64,000 bases of DNA, from NCBI RefSeq assembly GCF_965204195.1, contig NZ_OZ241975.1, positions 558,001 through 622,000 on the forward strand, in the 5' to 3' direction. Made by a program: the position numbers and the translations under genes. Positions 22,543 to 30,905 of the stretch are shown here, in pieces. Origin of the DNA: Poriferisodalis sp965204195. Lineage in GTDB: Bacteria > Actinomycetota > Acidimicrobiia > Acidimicrobiales > Poriferisodalaceae. The notes below the pieces were generated by a model. The model had not been told where the DNA came from, searched no databases, and saw nothing but the letters and a program-made list of their open reading frames with translations. Numbering within the stretch: the stretch's first letter is position 1; each line of letters opens with the position of its first letter.

Positions 22543-23805
22543 CTAGAACAGCTGGGGCTGTGCGGATTGGTACGGGTCGGTGTCATCGCGTGCAAGCCGC
22601 ATGCTCCGGATTTGCTGCCAGATGTCGACGAGTTCGGCTGAGGGGCGGTACCGCCGCCCGCGTTTGTTGCCCAGCGCGGTGAGCAGCCCTGCCCTCACCA
22701 TCATCTGCAGATCTCGCGAGGCCATGCCGTCGCTGATCGGCTCGCCGTCGTTCGTTTCGGTACGAGTGAGGTACAGGGATCGGCGCACGGTCCACCCGCG
22801 GGCGGCGTCGCAGAGCGTGCCCACTGCGCGTTCGGGCACGCCGCGCTGTTGAGCCAGCTGGCTGCACGCATCCCACAGCGTCTCGAACTCGAGCACCCGG
22901 CGGAGCACGGTGTGCGCTTGGCGAAGATGCGCAGTCAAGCAGAACTCGATCCAGGGGCGCGCGCTGCGCTCCGGCGACCATTGACCATTGGCGACCGCGC
23001 TGAGTGCTGCGTAATAGTCCAGCGTGTTCCGTCCGAGGTACTCCTCGATGCTGAGAAACTCCGGCGCGAGCGGATCGTCGTCCCGGACGGCGGCAGCGGC
23101 GAGCAACAGCGTCTGCACGCAGCGCGCCATCCGGCCGTTGCCGTCGCTGAATGGATGGATCAGCACCAAGTTGAGGTACGCCATTGCTGCAGCGACCATC
23201 GTCGGCACGGTGTCATCGGCGAAGACATCGGCGCATTGCTCGAAGAACTCTCCGAGCAGAGCTTCGATGACATGGCGCTCGGGGGCGTCGTACACCGACT
23301 CGCCGTCGGCGTCGGCAACCCAGATCGCACCTGGACGCAGTTGACCCGGGTTATGGGCGAGGTCATGCCTGATCATCATGAAGTGCAGCGAACGAAGGGT
23401 CGACAGGTCGACCGGCAGCGGCGGGGCCAACAAGGTCGACGATTCGGGGCCTGCCGCGCCTCGTGCCGACGGCTTGCGAAGCCGGTCTCGCGGCGACACG
23501 CCGGCAGCGAGCTGAAGTGCGTACGTCATCGCGTCGCGATAACCGGCTACAGCACTGACGGTGTCCTCGGACACCTCGGCGATCGGCTCATCGTCATCGA
23601 TGACCGCAGCCGCATCTTCGACGCTGGCGTGATACCCCTCGATCGAATTCGAGCCCTGGACAGCGCGCGCGAATTGGGCCCGACGAAGGGTGCCGTACCA
23701 ACGCCGTCGCATGCGGAGATAGGGCCTGAGCTGTTCGCGCAGCTGCTCGATTTCGTCCGCGACAGCCGCGTCGGTGGCTGTCATGTCGGGGACTTCGTAG
23801 ATCAC
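22543..23805 (-). CDS. Fic family protein, self-inhibited class
   Basis: A 420-residue Fic protein. The catalytic motif HPFSDGNGRMAR is at residues 217-228. An inhibitory helix motif, SNSIEGY at ~52-58, precedes the Fic core, matching the intramolecularly inhibited class II. A C-terminal winged-helix-like part follows (ASRDLQMMVRAGLLTALGNK, RRYRPSAELVDIW). Fic enzymes usually transfer AMP to a target hydroxyl. GTG 23805 lies 7 bases from a TAGAAT -10, so the message is probably leaderless; ATG 23784 is the alternative start. The target is unknown. Confidence 0.88.
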   Translation of the reverse strand: MIYEVPDMTATDAAVADEIEQLREQLRPYLRMRRRWYGTLRRAQFARAVQGSNSIEGYHASVEDAAAVIDDDEPIAEVSEDTVSAVAGYRDAMTYALQLAAGVSPRDRLRKPSARGAAGPESSTLLAPPLPVDLSTLRSLHFMMIRHDLAHNPGQLRPGAIWVADADGESVYDAPERHVIEALLGEFFEQCADVFADDTVPTMVAAAMAYLNLVLIHPFSDGNGRMARCVQTLLLAAAAVRDDDPLAPEFLSIEEYLGRNTLDYYAALSAVANGQWSPERSARPWIEFCLTAHLRQAHTVLRRVLEFETLWDACSQLAQQRGVPERAVGTLCDAARGWTVRRSLYLTRTETNDGEPISDGMASRDLQMMVRAGLLTALGNKRGRRYRPSAELVDIWQQIRSMRLARDDTDPYQSAQPQLF

Positions 23806-23812
23806 GCGCGTG

Positions 23813-23841
23813 ATTCTACCTATTTATTCGTCGTTTGACAA
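23813..23841 (-). promoter_or_regulatory. Promoter of the Fic gene
   Basis: On the minus strand, TTGTCA (23841-23836), a 17-bp spacer and TAGAAT (23818-23813). Transcription should begin about 7 bases downstream, at or next to the GTG at 23805, giving a leaderless message. The region around it (23819-23880) is strikingly AT-rich for this genome. Confidence 0.7.
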
Positions 23842-23974
23842 TGAATATTATTTATCAATCAATAACGAAATTATAATGTGAAACAACCATAGGGGGGGGA
23901 TTCGGCACTGGGCAGCCGGGTCGGGCGGTGGTGGCGTTTGGGCGGGGTTGGCGCGGTGGTTCTACGCTGCGCGC

Positions 23975-25210
23975 ATGGCCAGCGCCGACGAAGTCCGCGA
24001 CGAAGCCCGGACGTGGCTGGAAGAGCACTGGCACCGTGAGCGGCCGCTCATCGAGTGGCGCAACCTGCTGGCCGACACCGGCTGGGGCACGCCGTCGTGG
24101 CCGGCGGAGTGGCACGGGCGGGGCCTGCCGCCGTCGATGGACGCCGTGGTGGCTCGTGAGTTCGATGCTGTCGGAGCGGTGGGCGTTGCGGCGGGCGTGA
24201 GCATGTACCTCGTGGCGCCGACACTGCTCGCGCACGCCGACGACGAGCAGAAGCGGCGCCACCTGCGCCCGATCCTGACCGGCGAGCACAAGTGGTGCCA
24301 GCTCTTCTCCGAGCCCACCAACGGCTCCGACCTGGCGGGACTGGTGACCCGGGCCGATCGCGACGGCGACGAATGGATCGTCAACGGCCAGAAGGTCTGG
24401 AACTCGGGCGCGCACAAGGCCCGCTTCGGCATCTTGATGGCGCGTACCAACTGGGACGTGCCCAAGCACCAGGGCATCTCGTACTTCCTCATCCCGATGG
24501 ACCAGCCCGGCGTGGAGGTGCGCCCGCTGCGCCAGATGAACGGCCATGCCACGTTCAACGAGGTGTTCTTCGAAGACGCCCGGGTGCCGGGCAACGAGCT
24601 GGTCGGCAACCCCGGCGACGGCTGGCGCATCGGCCTCACCACGCTCACCCACGAACGGGCGGCGGTGGCCACACGCCGTCCCCGCTACCCGGCCGACGGC
24701 GGTCCGACGGTCGAGCGAGCCCGCCAGGAGAGCGACGAGTACTTCGCCACCTACAAGTGGTACCCGCAGCGGGCAGGGCGGGCCAACCTCGTCGTGCCCG
24801 AAGCGCAGCGCACCGGCCGGGTGAGCGACCCGGTAGTCCGCCAGCAGATCGCCCGGGTCGAGACGCTGCGCCGCATCTCGTCGTGGACCACCCAACGCGC
24901 CCGAGCCGCGCGTGCCGCCGGCAAGCCGCCCGGCCCCGAGGGCTCGCTCACCAAGCTGAACATGTCGGTGACCGCCCGGGCCTGCCACACCGCCCACACC
25001 ATGATCGCCGGCTCGATGGGGATGCTCGTGGGCCCCGGCTCCAACGCCGACGGCATCGTGTCGGAGATCCTGATGTCGACCCCGGCCATGTCGATCGCCG
25101 GCGGCACCGACGAGATCCAGCGCAACATCATCGGCGAGCGGGTGCTGGGCCTGCCCAAGGAGCCCGACGACGCCAAGGACCTCCCCTACAAAGACGCCCG
25201 CCGCAACTGA
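23975..25210 (+). CDS. Acyl-CoA dehydrogenase
   Basis: A 411-residue flavoprotein. CQLFSEPTNGSDLAGLVTRA is the FAD/substrate-binding loop, WIVNGQKVWNSGAHKARFGI the central barrel and MSIAGGTDEIQRNIIGERVL the C-terminal signature. It oxidises an acyl-CoA to the enoyl-CoA with FAD, passing electrons to ETF. The substrate chain cannot be told, though the branch resembles many actinobacterial FadE proteins of lipid or sterol catabolism. ATG 23975 is chosen because similarity begins there; a start nine codons upstream is less likely. It sits alone between two Fic genes. Confidence 0.9.
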   Translation: MASADEVRDEARTWLEEHWHRERPLIEWRNLLADTGWGTPSWPAEWHGRGLPPSMDAVVAREFDAVGAVGVAAGVSMYLVAPTLLAHADDEQKRRHLRPILTGEHKWCQLFSEPTNGSDLAGLVTRADRDGDEWIVNGQKVWNSGAHKARFGILMARTNWDVPKHQGISYFLIPMDQPGVEVRPLRQMNGHATFNEVFFEDARVPGNELVGNPGDGWRIGLTTLTHERAAVATRRPRYPADGGPTVERARQESDEYFATYKWYPQRAGRANLVVPEAQRTGRVSDPVVRQQIARVETLRRISSWTTQRARAARAAGKPPGPEGSLTKLNMSVTARACHTAHTMIAGSMGMLVGPGSNADGIVSEILMSTPAMSIAGGTDEIQRNIIGERVLGLPKEPDDAKDLPYKDARRN

Positions 25211-25507
25211 CCGCCGCTTGCGCAGTTGTCAGGTGCTATTCGGAAAATAGTTGGCTCGTAAGGGCCAAACCGAAGAAAAATGTCCGTTTAGTGCGAGTCC
25301 GGCAGCAACTGCCGTTGTGTGGGGCCGCGTCTGCTCCGCTGTGACCGCACGGTGTTCGACCTCTCGTTGGTACCTGTGAGCCTCAATAAGTCTTTCATAG
25401 GATAGATGTCAGAAAATAAGGTTATAGAACAAAAAATGACCGGCAGAGATTCTCTATTTAAGGGGAAATTGCTGGTTTCTGAGCACTCAGAGCGCTAGCG
25501 TCAGATT
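25211..25507. other. Intergenic, partly AT-rich, with a possible operator
   Basis: No gene is seen. Bases 25380-25470 are AT-rich against the genome background. TCTGAGCACTCAGA (25478-25491) is a perfect inverted repeat (6-2-6) 16 bp before the AbiEi-Fic start and could be its operator. No convincing ribosome binding site or promoter was identified. Confidence 0.35.
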
Positions 25508-27022
25508 ATGGCTCGACGGTTGACTGTCCCTTGGCCGACTGGGCCGCGCACCGTGTTCTTCGATGACGTGGCGTCCCGGGACACGCTCAGCAGGGCTGTG
25601 GCAGACGGCCGCATTCGTCGGCTGGCGCCTCGGCTGTATTCCTCTGACCTCAGCACCGATCCCGCCGAGATCGTGGTCGCCAACCGCTGGCCCATCCTTG
25701 GGCGACTGCTTCCGGGAGCGGTCATCGTCGACCGATCCGCGGCTCGCGACGGCGGCGTCACCGAGGGCTGCATCACTGTCGCAGCCGAGACCCATCGAAA
25801 GTCCATTGGGCTTCCCGGGATGGAGATTCGGATACGTCCCGGCGCCCCGCTTGCCGAACCGGTCGACGATCCGCCGTGGGCCAACGGGCTGCGGATGTCC
25901 AGCCCTGCGCGCATCGTGGTGGACAACCTTGCCGTGACTCGCGGCCGCGCTGGGCAGGTGGCCCGCACGCTGTCGCTTGCCGAACTCGAGGATTGGTTGG
26001 CTGGCAAGGCCATCTCCTGGGGCCCTGAGCGCATGGCCCGGCTTCGCGACCAAGCAGTGCTGCTTGCCGATGCAATGGGTCATCCCGACCGTGCAGAGAC
26101 GATCGACCGGCTGTTCGCTCGATTGGGCGGCGACGAGCCAGCGCGTCCCACCAGCGGCCAGCTGCTCGTGGCCTACACGAGCGGTCGCGCGTGGGACGAG
26201 CGCAGGCTTGAGTTGTTCAACCGGCTGGCGCAGGAAGTGACCAGTTACGAGAACCCCGACGTGCCCGGCTGGCTGCCGGCCGGAACCGACACCGAAGCGC
26301 TGCCGTTCTTTGAGAGCTACTTCTCCAACTACATCGAAGGCACGGTGTTCAGCGTGTCCGAAGCACGCCGGATCGTGGACACACAGCAACCGCCGGCCGA
26401 TCGTCCGGCCGACGGTCACGACATCCTGGGCACCTATCGCTGCGTCGCTGACACCGTCGGACGCAAATCGGTAGCGAGCGACGCTGACGGGTTCTTGGGC
26501 CTGTTGCGCGAGCGCCATCGGATGATCCTGGGCGGCCGGCCCGAGATGACACCGGGCGAGTGGAAGCAGAAGAACAACCAGGTCGGGGCTTTCGTGTTCG
26601 TCAAGCCCCAACTTGTGGAGGGAACGCTGCGCCAGGGATTCGAGCTGGCCGGGATGGTCCCTGCCGGCTTCCGTCGGGCGCTATTCATGATGTTCCTCGT
26701 CGCCGAAGTGCATCCATTCACCGACGGCAACGGTCGTGTGGCGCGGGTCATGATGAATGCCGAGCTGTCGGCGGTCGACGCTGCGCGGATCATCGTTCCC
26801 GCCGTGTATCGCAACGAGTACATCGGCTGCCTGCGGCGCACCTCGACGACGCAGGCCACCGACGTGGCGGCACTGATGAGGGTGATGAGCTTCGCATGGA
26901 GATGGACGGCTGCGATGCCCTGGCATGACCGAGGTGCTACCGATGGCCAGCTCGAGGCCACCAACGCGCTCCGAGACCCCGACGACGCTGCTTTCGGCGC
27001 TATCAAGCTCCGGCTGCCGTGA
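25508..27022 (+). CDS. AbiEi-like/Fic fusion protein
   Basis: A 504-residue protein. Residues ~15-190 resemble the N-terminal part of AbiEi-type antitoxins: a small winged helix (DTLSRAVADGRIRRLAPRLY), then LLPGAVIVDRSAARDGGVTE and NGLRMSSPARIVVDNLAVTR. The Fic part follows: inhibitory helix SNYIEGT at ~273-279 and the catalytic HPFTDGNGRVAR at 402-413. It therefore joins a type IV antitoxin-like regulator to an AMP-transferase, with a built-in inhibitory motif. It may act as a single-chain toxin-antitoxin unit or a regulated modifier. Start is ATG with no clear ribosome binding site. Confidence 0.8.
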   Translation: MARRLTVPWPTGPRTVFFDDVASRDTLSRAVADGRIRRLAPRLYSSDLSTDPAEIVVANRWPILGRLLPGAVIVDRSAARDGGVTEGCITVAAETHRKSIGLPGMEIRIRPGAPLAEPVDDPPWANGLRMSSPARIVVDNLAVTRGRAGQVARTLSLAELEDWLAGKAISWGPERMARLRDQAVLLADAMGHPDRAETIDRLFARLGGDEPARPTSGQLLVAYTSGRAWDERRLELFNRLAQEVTSYENPDVPGWLPAGTDTEALPFFESYFSNYIEGTVFSVSEARRIVDTQQPPADRPADGHDILGTYRCVADTVGRKSVASDADGFLGLLRERHRMILGGRPEMTPGEWKQKNNQVGAFVFVKPQLVEGTLRQGFELAGMVPAGFRRALFMMFLVAEVHPFTDGNGRVARVMMNAELSAVDAARIIVPAVYRNEYIGCLRRTSTTQATDVAALMRVMSFAWRWTAAMPWHDRGATDGQLEATNALRDPDDAAFGAIKLRLP

Positions 27023-27041
27023 TGCAGCGGCTGCGCTCGGG

Positions 27042-28217
27042 CTACACGTCGATCTTGTAGAGCTCTGCGGCGTTGTCCTGCAGGATCCGCTTCTGGGTGG
27101 CGGCGTCGAGGTTGCCGATCGCGTCACGCACCCGCTCGACGCTGCGGGGGTACAGGCACGTCGGGTGGGGGATGTCGGTCTCGAACATGATCTGGGTGGC
27201 CCCGATGTGGTCGATGGCCGGTGCCAGCGTCTGCGACTCGAACCAGAAGCAGCCGTAGAACTGCCGCCGGAAGTACTCCGAGGGCTTCATCGACAGGTGC
27301 GCCAGGTGCTCGGGCGCGGTCTCGCCGCACTGGTAGTCGAGCGCGTCGAGTAGGAACGGGATCCAGCCGACGCCGCTCTCCACCGACACGAAGTTGAGGT
27401 TGGGGTAGCGCTCGGGCACATCGCTCACCAGCAGGTTCACCATCCAGCGCAGCTGGCCCAGGAAGATCGCCGCCCCGCCGAGGGAGATCTTCACATCGCC
27501 CGACCAGGTGTCGTACGGCACCTTGCCCGACCAGTCGATGTCGCCCTCTGACGCGCCGATGTGGAAGTTGACCGGCATCTCCAGCGCTTCGCAGATCTCC
27601 CAGAACGGCCGCCAGTCGGGCTGGGCGAAGTTGGGCATGCCCGAGTCGTGCGGGTTGGAGCACATCACGATGCCCTTGGCGCCGTTGCGATGTGCCCGGT
27701 CGACCTCGAGCACGCTGGCGTCGATGTCCCACCACGGCACCAGCGCCATCGGCAGGATGCGGCCGCCCGAGCGGGCCTGCAGGTCGGCCATCCAGTCGTT
27801 GTAGATCTCCACGCAGGCGATGCGCAGCGCCCGGTCCTCCACCTTGAGGAAGTTCTGGTTCCCGAAGCCGCCGACGTTGGGGTACACGATGCCGTGGCTC
27901 ACGCCCATGGCGTCCATCAGCTCGAGACGGGCGTCGCAGTCGTACGACGCCGCGTGCACCATCTCGATGTCGTGCTTGAGGAACTTCAGCCCGAGCATCT
28001 TCTCGCCGTCGGGCAGGATCGCCGACACCGCCGAGTCGCCCGCGATCGGGATGTCGCCGTTCACCACCCACTTGCGCTTGCCGTCGTGCTCGCGGATCTG
28101 GGGCACCAGGTCGCGGTACTTGGCGGGCGCGAGGCTGGTCCACAGGTCGTGCGGCTCGGTCCAATGCGTGTCGGAGTCGACGATCTTGATCCCGGGAAAG
28201 AACTCGGTGATCGGCAT
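27042..28217 (-). CDS. Amidohydrolase (ACMSD-like)
   Basis: A 391-residue metal-dependent hydrolase of the amidohydrolase_2 group: KIVDSDTHWTEPHDLW gives the first metal ligands, VNFHIGASEGDIDW a His ligand and MFETDIPHPTCLYPRSVERV the late Asp. Such proteins decarboxylate or hydrolyse aromatic-catabolic intermediates, as ACMSD does. ATG 28217 follows GAGGGGG by 8 bases, a strong site. It is divergent from the EthD-domain gene, and the two may belong to one degradative pathway. Confidence 0.8.
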   Translation of the reverse strand: MPITEFFPGIKIVDSDTHWTEPHDLWTSLAPAKYRDLVPQIREHDGKRKWVVNGDIPIAGDSAVSAILPDGEKMLGLKFLKHDIEMVHAASYDCDARLELMDAMGVSHGIVYPNVGGFGNQNFLKVEDRALRIACVEIYNDWMADLQARSGGRILPMALVPWWDIDASVLEVDRAHRNGAKGIVMCSNPHDSGMPNFAQPDWRPFWEICEALEMPVNFHIGASEGDIDWSGKVPYDTWSGDVKISLGGAAIFLGQLRWMVNLLVSDVPERYPNLNFVSVESGVGWIPFLLDALDYQCGETAPEHLAHLSMKPSEYFRRQFYGCFWFESQTLAPAIDHIGATQIMFETDIPHPTCLYPRSVERVRDAIGNLDAATQKRILQDNAAELYKIDV

Positions 28218-28406
28218 GGTCTGCGCCCCCTCTCGGTGCCTGCCGGCGCCGGATCCGAAACTACCAGCCGCCCCTTCAGCAGTTCCGGGCCGGCCATCCA
28301 CCGCCGCAGGCCTGCTGCCCGCCAGCCACTGCTCGGGCGAGCGCGCAACGGGCCACAACTAATGTCGCCACCAAGCTCGATCGCTCGACGGCGGAGGAGG
28401 CGGACC

Positions 28407-29180
28407 ATGCTGCGACTCACGTTCTTGCTGCGGCGCAAGAAGGGCATGACCCGGGCCGAGATGCAGGACTACTGGCTGAACGTGCACGGCCCGCTGGTGG
28501 TATCGCACTCGGCCACGGCGAACTTCCTGCGCTACGTGCAGGTGCATACCACCAGCGACGACCACAGTCGCCTGCCGGGCCGGCGCGGCGAGATGGAGGA
28601 GCCCTATGACGGGGTTGCCGAGGTGTGGTGGGAATCGAAGGAATCGATGCTCGCCGCCATGCGCACCGACGAAGGGCGCGAGTTCGACCGGGTGCTGGTG
28701 GAAGACGAGCTCAACTTCGCCGACATCGAGAACTCTTCCGCGTACTACTGCTACGAGTACCCGCAGGTGAACCCGACGCCGGAGAACATCGTGGCCACCG
28801 AGCGATCCAGCCTGGTCAAGCTGTACTTCCCGCTGCGCCACCTGCCGTCGCTGAGCATCGACGAGGCGCAGTGGTACTGGCGCACCCACCACGGGCCGGT
28901 CATCCGGCGGCAGGCGCAGTCGTCGGGCATCCTGCGCTACCAGCAGGCGCACGCCGACGAGCACTCCTTCACTGCGGCCGTCAACCGCTCACGAGGATCG
29001 AAGGTGGAGCCCTACACCGGTCACGCCGAGGTCTGGATGGACCGCAGCGCCATGGGAAACGCGATCCCCGAGAACCGGGCGGCATCGCGCCGTGCCTATG
29101 AGGACGAAACCAACTTCATCGACTTCGGCCGCTCGACGATGTTCCTCGCCAAAGAGCACGTGATGGTCGACCACCGCTGA
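28407..29180 (+). CDS. Double EthD-domain protein
   Basis: A 257-residue protein with two similar halves. Each has the ferredoxin-like pattern of the dimeric alpha/beta barrel family: LRLTFLLRRKKGMTRAEMQD with YWLNVHGPLV, and VKLYFPLRHLPSLSIDEAQW with YWRTHHGPVI. Each half also has a Tyr/Trp-rich core (YDGVAEVWWES, YTGHAEVWMD). EthD-type domains help degrade ethers and polyketide-like or aromatic compounds, but the reaction is not settled. ATG 28407 has GGAGGAGG 6 bases upstream. Confidence 0.75.
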   Translation: MLRLTFLLRRKKGMTRAEMQDYWLNVHGPLVVSHSATANFLRYVQVHTTSDDHSRLPGRRGEMEEPYDGVAEVWWESKESMLAAMRTDEGREFDRVLVEDELNFADIENSSAYYCYEYPQVNPTPENIVATERSSLVKLYFPLRHLPSLSIDEAQWYWRTHHGPVIRRQAQSSGILRYQQAHADEHSFTAAVNRSRGSKVEPYTGHAEVWMDRSAMGNAIPENRAASRRAYEDETNFIDFGRSTMFLAKEHVMVDHR

Positions 29181-29197
29181 GCGGTTCTGAGTCGGGA

Positions 29198-30751
29198 TCA
29201 GTCTTCGACGATGTGGCTGGCGAAGCGCTCGAGCGACGCCAGCCAGGCATCTGACGAGATCTCGCCCTCGGGCGTGAGCGCCGACGCGGCGTCGGCGCCC
29301 ATGTCGGTGACGTGGTGGAGGTTGTCGATGACGGCGAGGCCCTGGCGGCCGAACGAAAGCAGGCCCGCGGGTGCGAGCGATGCGAGCCACTCAGCCATCG
29401 TGGCTCGATCGCCCATGGTGGCTCGTTCGAAGACGGGGTACACCGACGGCAAGCGCCGCACTGTCGTCTCTGAGGGGGACACCGCCGGCAGCCCGCTGAC
29501 GTGGAGGTCCGCGGCGACCCGTTCGGCGATCTCCGACCCGTCGGCATGCCAGATGTCGTCGTGGGATCAGCAGGGAATCTCCGCGCACAACACTGACTGC
29601 CCTGCGGGGTCGTCTCCGTCGCGGTAGTTCTTCGGTTCAGAGAGCCTGGCGATCACGGTGTCGAGCCCGGGGAAGTAGTGGGCGTCGTAGGGCGTGTACT
29701 GATCCCGATCGACTATGAGGTATGCCAGCACCATCGACCGGGTGCGGCATCGCGCTAGTGCGTCGACGACTGCAGGCGGCGGTGCCGGCTCCACGATCGA
29801 CGCGAGCGTCGCAACCGGCACAGTCGACAGCACCGAATCCGCACGCACGATCTCGTTCGCATCGGTTCGGGGGCCCAGCGCCGCGCCGCTCTCGCTTGCC
29901 GTGCTCGGCTGGCCACCGCCGTCGACGTCGGTCTGTCGGCCCTGCGGGCGCAGGTGCACGGTGACGCCGCCTGCGCTCAGATCGATGCGCGCAGCGGCCG
30001 TGTCGAGACGCAGGTCGACTCCCGCATCGACGGCAGCGGCAGCCATGGCCTCGCTGAGCTGGCCGTAGCCCCGACGGGGGTACAGAAACTGGCGACCCGC
30101 GGGTCGGGCGGCGCGCACCACCCGCCGCAGCACATCGCTAATTCCCGATGCTGACACCCGCCGGTGGGCCAGTTCGGCATCCAGCTCGACGGGCTCGATG
30201 CCGTACAGCTTGCGCGCGTAGGGGCCGTAGAACTCCTCGGCAACCGTGGGACCTAGGCGCGCCCGGACCTCAGTGTCAAATGACGAGTCCGACGAACGGT
30301 CGGACGATGTGCCCCCTGTGCCCGGTGTGCGTCGCAGTCGTCCCGTCGCTGGGCGCCGCGTTGGGTCTGTCGGTGTGCGCCTCAATGGGGCCGTTGCGAT
30401 GTCGGCGGCGACTCGCAGCCCGAACGACGGCGGCACATGCGTCAGGAGATCCCAGGTGCGCAGCGGGAACCCGATCCAGCGATCGCGCAGGCGGATGCGC
30501 CCGTTGCGCGGCCGAACCTGCAGGTCGTCGCCCAGCAGCCGCTCGAAACGGGCGCGCTGACGATCGCCGAGCGCGAAGTGGAGACGATGCGACCCGTAGT
30601 CCACGCGCTGGCCGGCGAACTCGAAGCTCCCTGCCATGCCGCCGACTGCGCTGCCGGCCTCCACCAGCGTGCAGTGATGACCGGCCTCGGCAGCATCGAG
30701 CGCAGCGGACAGGCCGGCCGGTCCGGCACCGATGATGACGATCTCAGCCAT
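29198..30751 (-). pseudogene. FAD-dependent oxidoreductase interrupted by an in-frame TGA
   Basis: The frame opens MAEIVIIGAGPAGLSAALDA, a Rossmann FAD site, and continues as a protoporphyrinogen-oxidase/amine-oxidase-like protein with YGSHRLHFALG, FYGPYARKLYGIEP, FLYPRRGYGQLSEAMA and RLSEPKNYRDGDDPAGQ. After AEIPC comes a TGA (29569-29567, codon 395). The same frame then continues without interruption as SHDDIWHADGSEIAERVAAD and on to a normal C-terminus (FGRQGLAVIDNLHHVTDMGA) at 29198, 517 codons in all. Either a nonsense mutation has split the gene or the UGA is read through. The UGA falls next to a Cys, but the SECIS-like signal is much weaker than at 58657. An insert of Arg/Ser/Thr-rich sequence (residues ~125-160) is also unusual. 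Confidence 0.7.
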
Positions 30752-30812
30752 GGCGCACCCGTGCCGCGCATGTAGCGGCCGGTCCCGCTCCGATTACGAC
30801 GACGTCAGCCAT
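30752..30812 (-). repeat. Vestigial duplicate of the FAD-gene start
   Basis: From ATG 30812 the minus strand reads MADVVVIGAGPAATCAARVR and stops near the real start at 30751. It is a near copy of MAEIVIIGAGPAG, 61 bases upstream and out of frame. It looks like a partial tandem duplication of the dinucleotide-binding start, or the stub of a lost paralogue. It could act as a short upstream frame. Confidence 0.5.
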
Positions 30813-30886
30813 GGTGCAGCCCCGAAGCACACGTGCCGGCTGGCGGCACAGGCTGAGCCAGGCAACGCGAGCAGCCGCGAATCATG

Positions 30887-30905
30887 TTGTGTAAGGTAAC
30901 CCTAA
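30887..30905 (+). promoter_or_regulatory. Iron-box-like motif before the epimerase gene
   Basis: TTGTGTAAGGTAACCCTAA matches 13 of 19 positions of the mycobacterial IdeR box (TTAGGTTAGGCTAACCTAA, from memory). It shares TGTAAGG-AA-CCTAA with the site at 36178-36196. It ends at the epimerase ATG, so a bound repressor would block initiation. Confidence 0.45.
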
